Shown: in pieces, positions 54,724 to 64,000 of the stretch | How the letters are laid out: each line of letters starts with the position of its first letter | Position numbering within the stretch: position 1 is the first letter of the stretch | Assembly (NCBI RefSeq): GCF_001540865.1 | Contig: NC_033628.1 | Location: 9,753,074-9,817,073 of the forward strand | DNA length: 64,000 bases | Origin: Ananas comosus | Lineage: Eukaryota; Streptophyta; Magnoliopsida; Poales; Bromeliaceae | Direction of reading: 5' to 3' | The notes under the pieces: model-generated | Database searches by the model: none | Seen by the model: the letters and a program-made list of their open reading frames with translations, nothing else | Told to the model about the DNA's origin: nothing | Program-made: the position numbers and the translations under genes

Positions 54724-57700
54724 CTATATTGTTAGATTCTCTTGAATGGCGAGAAATGAGCCGCAAATGTTTCCGCCCAAATCAGGGAAAGTCTCGCAGC
54801 CGGGCAAGGGTCTCACCTTGCCCTTGCGGTCGACATCCACGGGGTATTTCAGAAGGTGGCCCCTCATCTCAGTGATCTGATCGGAAGCGAACTGTCTCCA
54901 ATTCGTTTCTCCGATAGACCGGACATGCCTTAGACATTCAAGGCTCTCCGGGCGCGTAAAGCTCTCCTCGAGAAATCCTATATGCTCGGCCCAGAGTGAC
55001 ATTCTATAGCCGTGTATCTACGAGTTACATCATCGAAACTAAGATCAGATATCATAATAAGTTTCGGGTTACTTCAGTTTTTGTAGAATGTCTCATAGCT
55101 GATTCAGTTACCTGTCCACGAGGAGCAGATTGCTTCCGTGCCCATGTGTACTGCGGCTGGTAAGCACCCATTGCGATCTCGGTATCTCTCAAACCTTCCA
55201 AGGACCTCTGATTGATGTTCGCTGATCCAAGTATCACGAACTCGTCGTCCACGATCATGCCTTTCGAGTGTACATAGATCATGAATCTCCTGTTCTTCCT
55301 AGCATGTTCCTGAGAAAATAGCGTGAATAAATGTGAGGGCACTAGTCTCTCTCTTCCAAGATGAAGCATCCTAGTTATTATGTGCTTAAGAATGCAGCTT
55401 AGTCTCTTGAGATTATAAAAGAAGAGACGTCCATCGGCAATATCTATTAGTCATCTTAATTATTAGGTAAAAATGTATAAAACTGACCAAATGGGTGATA
55501 GTTGAGGTAAGTTTTATACATTTTCACCTAATTATTACTGCTGAATATAGTCTCTCATGGTCAAGCCTCTATTTTTTTTTCTTTATCTTTTTTTTGTGTG
55601 TATAAATTTCCAAAATACCAATGCCAGCTGAAAGAAAAGGATTGAAGTGAGGGGTTGTGCACTTTCATACATGTCTGATGATGGACAATAGCTACGGAAC
55701 TTTGAAATATTTTGTTGGACATGACGAGCTTTTTCCTTATTTGGAAGTTAAAAGTTCTATTCTCACATCTTAATTGTAACTGCAGATTACAAACTATTCT
55801 AAGATGAATGCAATCTTACTTGAGGAGTATTTGCAGAGTTTGAAGTTCCATCCGAAGCATGATATGTGTCTACAGCCTCCCGATTGCCAAGGCAAAAGAA
55901 GTTCAAATAGTCTTGTGGCTCGTATTTATCCTCCAGTCCTACTTCCTTCAAGGCCCTATAGATTGTCTCATACATCATCTGCATCGTTTTATTCTGCAGT
56001 GATCGAGAACACGAATATCAGTTATAGTGCATTTTGTCAAATAGCAAAGGATAGCGTATAGAATTATTGCAAAGCCTAGAATAAAATAATAATAATAATG
56101 CAAAAAAGGGGCAAAAATAGCATCAAAATGATGGATGAAATATAAATATTTATGACTGACTAAATGTGCTACTCAAAAGCATTCTTTGGCAAATTTGCTA
56201 ACTAGATAGATAGGATATCATTGTTATAATTACGAATTGAAAATAGGGGAAAGTGAGAGACCAGTTTCAACAATAACTGTTTAAATCAGCAAATTTTTAT
56301 GTATTATTATGTGGCAAATTAGGAAGTTGCCCATATCACCCAAAGATCAGATCATAATAGGTGAATAGGTATCAGAAGCAAATTTTCTGCAGCAACGAAT
56401 TATGTCATTTCAACAACTAAACAAGTAGCTTCAAGTCCCTAACCATAGGTTCATTCCATCTCCAAAGGTTATTGGTAAGTGAAAAGTGACAACTATTTGC
56501 CAGGTCAATACTCTAGAACCGATTACTTTTGAATAGTGTGACCTTTTGTTGCTATTACTGTTTTAAGTTCATGAGCAAGGAATCAAACCCAATCATTACT
56601 CGAACAACTTTATGCCTAAAAAATTCATTCATAGAAGACCAATAGGTTGTTCCGATTAAATGATGATTTTGGAGGCCTTTATAAAGGCAAAAACTAAATT
56701 CAAATAATATTATCAGGATAAGTCACCATGCATGACTATTACGACTAAGCAACTTCTGTGTAACAGAAACAGTAAATAGACCAGAACCGACAGAAGAACA
56801 AATCCAAACAGAGAGGTAGCCGAACAGTCACCGTAAGTTTCTCAAAACATGCATCAGAAGTAACAAAGCGAACCTGCCAAAAAAGGATCCTCTGAGTAGG
56901 AGCACTAGTTGGATTACCCTCCGGCCACATTGGAATAACTATATATGCAGAAAACCTCTCATTTGCTTTAATCTTGTTTGCAATTTTAAGGGCAATCTCA
57001 ATTGGTATAAGATTATTAGCACCTACAAGACAAACAAAGGTCCAGAAATCCACTGTAACAGAAGCATTACCAACTAAATAAAGGTTTGTAATATTATAGC
57101 GACTGGAGAGTAGAAGAATTTTATGTTATCTCAGCTTTTTTCTTCACTAAACTTATGCTAAATAACAAATTTTTGCTTTGCTAGGTACGTTCATGCTTAC
57201 CAATGTCTTTGTTTGAATCCCAATTAAATGAAGATCCAAGGAAGTACTGATTCTCAATATAAATGAAGTGTTGGGCTGCTCGGATTGCATTCACATAAGC
57301 TGTATGTATGCTCATATCGATCAACACATTTTTTCCACACACAAGATTCTGCTCGTATAATCAAGTCTGCCCAAGTCAGAAAGCAGCAACAGTAAATCTA
57401 ACAATAAAAAGACTACATAGTTTCAGATACCTTTCTGGTTGCCTCTCTTGGATCTTTTGGAAAACCTTTGACAGAATTTGAATCAATTGACCGGAAGATC
57501 TGAATGTACGTGGAAGCAAAGAAATTATAATAATTTTCAGCAAGTCAGATAAACATGTAATTCAAGATATTAGGAAATGTACAACGTGATTTTACCTGGA
57601 CGTGCCAAGTCTCTGGATCGTAATCAGTTTGATTTATTAATTCATGGATGCCAACAATATCAGGAATTCTTTCAGTCTTGAGTAATGCGTCATCATGTGA

Positions 57701-60700
57701 CTTTCCAAGTTTTTTAATCCCATGACGTTTCGATGCCTTTAACCAGCGCTCTTCGAAGTTTGTCAAAACATCATAAGCTGCCGGACCATCAATTTTAGAA
57801 TGCAAGTCATGCCATGGTTCTCTTGGGCCACGGGCATCAAGTCCCTGCAAGGAATAATAATAGAGCAGGAGACTACAATACGATTAACAAGATGCCAAAC
57901 AAACAAATATAATGAATCAAAAGAAAACATGAGTGAACAAGTGTATTAGGTATCTTCTTTTCCGCAAAATTGTATAAGCATCAGCCCAGAAAACGTTGAA
58001 TACAAGGTCTACATTTCAGGGACAGTATGCACATTATGAGGTCTAAACAAATTAACATCTAGAAGATACTGAATAAGCAGGCTTTGATACAACAATATCC
58101 CTAAGAATGAGTTCTACTTTTTTATGTTTGTGGCAAAAGCTTGTAGTTACACAAAGAACCCATCAAAATACAAAATTAAAAGCATCCTATGGACAGCATG
58201 TTACAAACTAGAGCACCAGAATGTGACCAGTGCAGACAAAAAAGTCAGATGAAAGTTGAAACATTACCGCAAAATTAGGATTGTGGTAGTCATCCTTGTG
58301 CAATGTTTGGAGGGTCCTAAATAAAGGATGTCTTGGAGTATCATATCGTCCGCCACATAGATCAAGGCCTCCAACAAAAGCAATGATTTTTCTTCTACCA
58401 TGACCAGCATCAGCATCCATAATCACTGTTTTCTGATGATGAGTAAAGATAGTCCCAGTTTCCTAGTTCCCAGAAATTAGACTCGTTAGCACAACATCTA
58501 TGAATATCAAGGAAGTTCTTGATACTCTTGTAAAATTAAAAAAACCCACAGAAAACCCCACAATTTCAAGCAGATCAGAGAATTAGAAATCTATGGTATA
58601 TATGTTACTAAAATGCAGTAGAAGAAATGCTTTATTGCATCAAATTGTAAAAACAACTTCAAAGCTAATTAAATAACATCATTACTGCAGATAATCCTCG
58701 CTCTAAACTTAAATGGACGAAATATTAGGAACAATTAGAAAAGGGAAACGTCAAGCATGTGCATGTATACATTGGCACACAAATAGAGCTGTGACTGCTA
58801 CATCATAATTATATCCTATGATTAATCCAACTGGCAAGAACTCAACCAGGAAAGAGCATATAATCTTAAACCAAGTACACCAAAAAGGCCATCCAAACAG
58901 ACCAATCAGGCTATGAAATTATAATTAGGTTCCGGTACCTATAATAGTTTATTTGTTCTGTAATTTAATCTGCTTAGATCTATATGATGCACTTCTATCA
59001 GTTTCGACCTAATCTTGGATAAAGCATGACCTAGGCCATCTTCATGACCTGTACAATGAAAGCAAAGCCTAGATTAGCATGGATTTTGAGAAGCTAATAA
59101 TAATTCTTGTGAATCTTTCATCCAACTAACCATCTGACAGGTAATATACATGACAGATATAAGAGAGAATTATGTATGCCAATGAAGCAGGCCAAATACA
59201 AAAATTACAGGATTTAAGACTACAAGAAACAAGTATGGTTCATGTACACCGCTATGTCCACAGTTTGCTGGTTCTTATGTGGCTAAAGAAAAGGACCACT
59301 ATGCAGTTTCAGCTACGTGAACGCGTCCTCTAAACAACAGCTGGAAATGCATTGCAATTACAAATTGCAACAATCCACATTGTCAACAGAGTCCAGATAG
59401 AGGCAAAAAAAATATCTAATTTTGATAGTTTCACAGGAGTTTAAACAGATAGGCAAGGTAACCTGTTGTTTCACCCAGCTGTGTCGTTTTCCAGCAGAAC
59501 GGGGACAAAGCAACACCTGTACTGAAGAATGCTTGAAAAATCGACGTGTCTCCTCATCATGAGTACCCATAACACCATTCTGCACATATAAATCTAATAA
59601 GCAAAATACTGAATAACAAGCATTTGTGATGCTAAGTACATGATTAGATTCTTCAGCAATATGGCATGTTTACACGTAGAACACTACAACTACAAGAACT
59701 AAAAAGACTATTCACCGCAGCCAAGAGAAGACTTATAAAAAAGATAGAAAAGATTTAAGAGTGCAATCACAGCAAAGTACTCTAATTAATTCTGCAATCA
59801 TATGATTCTTGATAGTTAAAGATTTGGATCATCCCACGGATTAAGTGTTAGGAAAAAGACAGTTTCTGGTAAATAATAAAGAGAAGTGCAAAAGGTGATC
59901 ATATATCTCCGCATGTTAAGGAATAGAGGTGAACAACAAGAAGTCCAATTAACAGAGTTCCAAAAATTTCAAGTAACCATGGATAATTTGGTGGGTGGCA
60001 AAGCCAAAAATCCTCTTTAAATCAAAAGACGATGATGCAAGAACAAACTAATTTGAACCCCCACCGTTTGAAACCCCAAAATGTTCCTCGAAGTCGGATC
60101 ATCCCACACCAGAAGCAACACTCTCACCCCTTCCTGCGACTTAGACTTGAGAAGATCACCCAACGTAAGAGCCTGCGCACCGCCGGTATCGCGTACCAGT
60201 TGAATTGTATGAAACACCGACCACCCCACAATGTAAACCAGGCGCCGTGCCTGGCTTATCGCATCGAATATGTCATGCCAACACTTTCCATGCTGATAAT
60301 GAAATCCATGATCCAATACCAGCCCCGGGAGGCAACCGTCGGGGACATGAGCATCCTGATACAGAGTAACCCTCCCACCCTTCCTTAAAGGGAAGTAAGT
60401 ATTCGGCACCCCGAAGTAGTCGGGGCCGGCACCGACCCCGTTATGGTACGCGCTGAGCCTCGCCATTGGGATGTACTGTATCGATAGCCGGAGAACGGCA
60501 CCGGGCTTACAGGGCTTGCCATTCTGACCCAGAATTGGGTATGTTCCTTCCACCTTCTCTCCGGAGAAAATTTGCTCCGCGGGGATCGAAACGGTGCCGA
60601 TGAGCTGTGCGCCGACGACGTCACTGTCCTTGACCATGAAGCGGACCTCGGCGGTCTCGTGGGCGACGGGGACAATGAAGTGCTGGTTCCAGGCGGGGTT

Positions 60701-61570
60701 CTCGCTGTTGCTGACGACGTAGGTGCGGCCCACGGTGGCGGCGGCGACGGTGATGGTGACGTAGGGATCGCTGGTGATCGAGGAGACCTTCTCGAGCTTG
60801 CCGCTGAGGGAGCTGGTGAGGCGGGGGCCGAGCATGTCGCCGAGGGTCTTCGAGAACATGTCCATGTTGGGGAGGTTCCTCGCGTCCAACACCCACACGT
60901 CCAAGCTCCCGTGGAGGAGCAGCACCTTCAGGGACGCTTGCACGCCGTGCGGCGCCGCGCCGTAGGGCACGATCTGCCCCGCCGCGCCGTGCTGCGACAC
61001 CCCGCCCCCGCCGCCGCCGCCGTAGGGCACGAGCTGGCCGTGTTGCGACGCCGATCCGGAGAAGCCGAAGGAGTCGGCGCGGTGGTGGGACGCCGCGGCG
61101 GCGGCGGGGGGGGGATCGGAGAGGTGCATGGAGGCGATGACGTCGTGGAGAGGGTACATCGAGGCGGAGGAGGAGGAGAAGCTCTCGGAGCCCGAAGAAG
61201 GATAGGAAGGATCATGTTCGAAGCGGGAACTTCCGCCATGGTGGAAGCTCGAGGAAGCAGAAGAAGAAGAAGAGGGTGGGATGGGATCGTAGGGGGTAGG
61301 GTTAGGGTACGCGTGGTGGGGGTAGTAGGGATCGTAGGATGGGGGAGGAGGGTATTGTAAGGGCCCCGAATGGTTGAATTGGGGAGAGGGGTTCGGGGCG
61401 TGGGCGGGGAAGGAGCTCGAAGGGGCGAGGTAGGGATACGGAGGATGAGGAGGAGGAGAAGGGGTTTGGTGGGAATCGTAGTGGGGAAGCGTAGCAGTAG
61501 GAGGAGGAGGAGGAGGAGGAGGATAACCGTACGGATATGGCGGGTACGGGTTCCCGTAGTAGTTGTCCAT
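54724..61570 (-). CDS. PLDB: C2-type phospholipase D, beta class
   Basis: Cleaves membrane phospholipids to phosphatidic acid, a lipid signal; beta-class enzymes depend on Ca2+ and PIP2. Ten minus-strand exons: 61570-60065, 59579-59463, 58462-58268, 57844-57596, 57499-57431, 57348-57201, 57022-56874, 55993-55820, 55309-55112, 55017-54724; all GT-AG and in phase, 1032 aa. Residues 1-205: long Pro/Tyr-, Ser- and Gly-rich extension ([17 protein letters not shown]), typical of the beta class. C2 domain about 214-367 ([43 protein letters not shown]). Two catalytic HxKxxxxD motifs: His550/Lys552/Asp557 (HHQKTVIMD) and His883/Lys885/Asp890 (HSKGMIVDD). [12 protein letters not shown] is also conserved. 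Start: ATG at 61570; the frame is open a little further but without an ATG. Exon 1 is G/C-rich, later exons A/T-rich. Class beta versus gamma rests on the long N-terminus. Confidence 0.93.
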
Positions 61571-61842
61571 TTTCACGTTCGGATTCCCCTTCCTCTTTCT
61601 CTCTCGCTCGCTCTCGATCTATCGTCGTAATTCGTGCTATAACGAATGGAAAGAGCAAGAGCGAGAGAGAGAGAGAGAGAAAGAGAGGGAGGGGTGTGGC
61701 GTGAGGATCGAGGAGAATTGAGGTACAAGGGAAAGAAAAAAGAAGAGGGAGGGAGCGAGCGTGGAAGGGGAGATAGAACGAAAACAATTGCATGCACCAG
61801 GTGCATGGTGTTCGGCATTACTTACGGATTATTTGGTATTGA
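61571..61842 (-). promoter_or_regulatory. PLDB: Leader and proximal promoter of phospholipase D
   Basis: Read on the minus strand, this is a pyrimidine-rich run ((CT)n at 61690-61661, CTCTTTCCATTCG), as is common in plant leaders. Upstream of it is the symmetric TTGCATGCACCAGGTGCATG at 61789-61808, which contains an RY-like CATGCA and an E-box-like CAGGTG. A defined TATA box was not found. Promoter role is inference. Confidence 0.4.
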
Positions 61843-62093
61843 GGAAGAGAACTAGCCTACTATGTTATTAATAGCACCAAGTCATTGGTGCTACTAAGTT
61901 TTTGGCCAATTAGATTAAGAGATGTGTGATTATGATGATTTGGGCCCCCTAGAGTTGAGTGGGTGATTGGTTGAATAGTATGATCTAAAAGTGAAAATGA
62001 TCAAAAGAGCAGATCTAACTGCGGAAAACTTGGTAGCACCAAATGCTTCGTGCTATTGATAGTATAGTAGTCGTACTCTTGAGAAAGACTAGG
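61843..62093. mobile_element. Foldback element, type D with different ends (D2)
   Basis: Left GAGAACTAGCCTACTATGTT and hairpin AATAGCACCAAGTCATTGGTGCTACTAAG (read in two parts); right CTTGGTAGCACCAAATGCTT, ATAGTATAGTAGTCGTACTC. The inner core (GATTGGTTGAATAGTATGATCTAA in diverged form, GAAAATGATCAAAAGAG) is shared with D1 at 32791-33176, whose ends are of type A. Non-coding. Confidence 0.65.
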
Positions 62094-63286
62094 CGAGTCT
62101 GTTTATTTATTTTTCAGGCTTAGTTTGGTATTGAGTTCTATCTAACGCTATTTAAATAAAATAGAATTGGGGTATAAATATATAGAGATATATTTCTGTA
62201 TTTTTCGGTGGAATCGCAGAAAATATATCGTGTAACGAAATATTACGTACGGAAACAAACAAAATATTTTTCTATCGGACTTTCTTACTGTATGTAATGC
62301 AATCTCTCTGCAATTCCAAACGAAGCTTCGGTAACTTTCAATTGAAATGATTTTTTTTAAAAAAAAAATTCTACCAAAGTTTTTTTTTTCTACCTATCAC
62401 AAAAAATAAATTAAATTAAATTACAGCATTTAATTTATTATTTTTATTATTTTTTCTTCCATCATTGATTTTTGTACTACTTAGGATAAAGTAAATTATA
62501 GTATTTTAGAAAACAGAAAGTTACGAACAAATTTAATTTACGGCAAATAAAAAAAACAAAAATATTTACTGCTGAAAAATAACTTTATTCTTTTATGGAA
62601 CAAATATTATTTAGAGTGAAATGAGAGTTTGGGCGATAGTATATTATTATTTGATGTAAATATGTAACCGCATAAGTTATATTTTAATCGAATTGCGGCG
62701 ACATACACAATACGATAGTTTTCTATTTTATTATTTTTTTATTACACAAAATATAATCTGTTAATAATCCTAAACAACACCTAAGGTACAATCATCTTCA
62801 AATTAAAAAATGTAAGTTATTGAATATGTACTTTATGATTTTTTTAAAATATATATATAATATTAACCGTAAATTTTTACAAATATTTTTCATATTTTGT
62901 TCTTATGTTAATACTCATAATGTGAATTTATTGATTAGCTTGTACAATTAGTCCAAAAAATATATAATATTTTTCGACGAACTAATTGAACGACTCAAAT
63001 TTATTTATTTTTACACTATTAATTTTTTTTGGATTACTCATTCTCTTGGTAGAAAATTTTCAAAATTCATAATTCAGCATTACATAGTTTTTTGAATGAA
63101 TATAAATTTCGAAAATATTAATCAATTTTGAGTCTGTCGTGCACCGGGTGCATGCAACCATTTGCTAATCGGGTGTGGTGGGGGAATAAGACCGTTGGTG
63201 GGGACGTAGTGGGCGAGGACTACGCGCAGCGGCGCAGTTGAGGATTCCGTGCGGAGTAGGTTGGTTTTTTTTTCCCTTTGACTTAC

Positions 63287-63341
<55 letters not shown>
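62094..63341. other. AT-rich intergenic DNA with a small G/C-rich island and a long (TA)n tract
   Basis: Mostly A/T. At about 63142-63160 the phrase GTGCACCGGGTGCATGCAA is a near-mirror of the one at 61789-61808. The segment 63170-63270 is G/C-rich (GGGGACGTAGTGGGCGAGG, CGCGCAGCGGCGCAG) without a reading frame I recognise. A (TA)n tract of about 50 bp runs to 63341. Confidence 0.5.
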
Positions 63342-63345
<4 letters not shown>

Positions 63346-63878
63346 GAGCTAGAATACTATCGGTAGCAAACGGACTCCGTTGCCACCCATTTGTTTTTAA
63401 TGATGGGGCCTCCAAATCGACGATCGGCACCGTTAAATATGATCTATACCACTTGAAGTATCTAGAAATCAAATTTTATGCTTTTCCGATATTGTTCTCT
63501 TGTCCATCAAGTGGGCGTAAAAATGAACGACTAAAAATGAATATTCTCTAAAAAATGATGATAGAAATTTTATAATCATAATCGAGAGTATAGATCTTGT
63601 TCTAAATAGTTTAAAGAATTTTCTAACTAAAATTCAATTGATTTGAATAGCTTTACACCGTTAAACGTGAAACACCTCATATCTACCACTAAAATTACAA
63701 AGTTTGAAATCTTTTGATCATTAGGTCAATGATATCGAAAAGATTTGAAATTTGATTTCTAGATAGTTCAAGTGGTATAGATTATGTTCAACGCTACCGA
63801 TTGTCGATTTGGAGGTTCTATCATCGAAAACAAATGGATGACAACAGAGCCCGTTTGCTACTAATAGTATACTAGCTC

Positions 63879-63881
<3 letters not shown>
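63342..63881. mobile_element. Foldback element, type C (copy C3, complete)
   Basis: Left AGTTGAGCTAGAATACTATC, right AATAGTATACTAGCTCAACT. Hairpin GGTAGCAAACGGACTCCGTTG. Core CCAAATCGACGATCGGCACC and inverse. Central TTTACACCGTTAAACGTGAA. Long (TA)n on both sides. Nearly symmetric. Non-coding. Confidence 0.85.
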
Positions 63882-63929
<48 letters not shown>

Positions 63930-64000
63930 GGCTATCCGGCTCTGACTTTTTTTTTTGCATTCTTTCCTTCTTCTCTGACTCTCCTGCCACAGTTTCGACA
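63882..64000. other. (TA)n tract and window end
   Basis: About 43 bp of TA repeat, then AGTGAGGCTATCCGGCTC, which resembles the start of a further foldback element (compare GTCCGGCTACT), then pyrimidine-rich sequence to the end. Too short to classify. Confidence 0.5.

Noticed and set aside
60572..61360. Long open frames on the + strand opposite phospholipase D exon 1
   Set aside because: They are shadows of a G/C-rich coding exon and show no domain.
61571..61576. Start of phospholipase D two codons upstream at a GTG
   Set aside because: The in-frame ATG at 61570 is the sensible start.
1..64000. Biosynthetic gene cluster or defence locus
   Set aside because: The five genes are unrelated housekeeping or signalling genes, with no shared pathway, duplication pattern or resistance-type domain.

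Overview
The window is nuclear DNA of a flowering plant, most likely a commelinid monocot. Supporting this are spliced genes with GT-AG introns, very AT-rich intergenic DNA full of MITEs, and first exons that start GC-rich and fade towards the 3' end (clearest in the ataxin-10-like and phospholipase D genes). I cannot name the species from sequence alone.

Five protein-coding genes can be modelled exon by exon, and all five join into intact reading frames. In order they are: a UBE2O/UBC23-type giant ubiquitin-conjugating enzyme (+, CDS 13063-17534, 1164 aa); HMG-CoA synthase of the cytosolic mevalonate pathway (+, 38328-44709, 12 exons, 469 aa); an ataxin-10-domain armadillo-like protein (+, 46765-49023, 476 aa); a small prolyl-4-hydroxylase-like 2-oxoglutarate/Fe(II) oxygenase (-, 53753-49806, 240 aa); and a beta-type C2 phospholipase D (-, 61570-54724, 1032 aa). 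They belong to unrelated pathways and nothing suggests a gene cluster.

Region 1-10300 is gene-free and built from decayed transposons. Region 10.3-17.9 kb is the E2 gene, with a 2.3 kb intron in its leader. Region 18-38 kb is a repeat field. It holds foldback elements with (TA)n flanks, Mutator-like MITEs with 9-bp target duplications, hAT MITEs with 8-bp duplications, a SINE, the 3' end of a LINE, and three copies (one inverted, two in tandem) of the promoter, leader and first exon of an HMG-CoA synthase paralogue. From 38 kb the window is gene-dense, but mobile elements sit in introns and directly beside promoters. The last 2 kb are repeats again.

The most interesting signal is a modular superfamily of about 540-bp foldback elements (at least 13 copies or fragments). 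They share an inner core but carry interchangeable terminal hairpins and lie almost always between (TA)n tracts, like the microsatellite-associated Micron elements of rice. Three of them fill intron 2 of HMG-CoA synthase. Ambiguous bases sit at several repeat joins, so some of the tandem structure may come from assembly. I found no operon-like, defence or CRISPR system.
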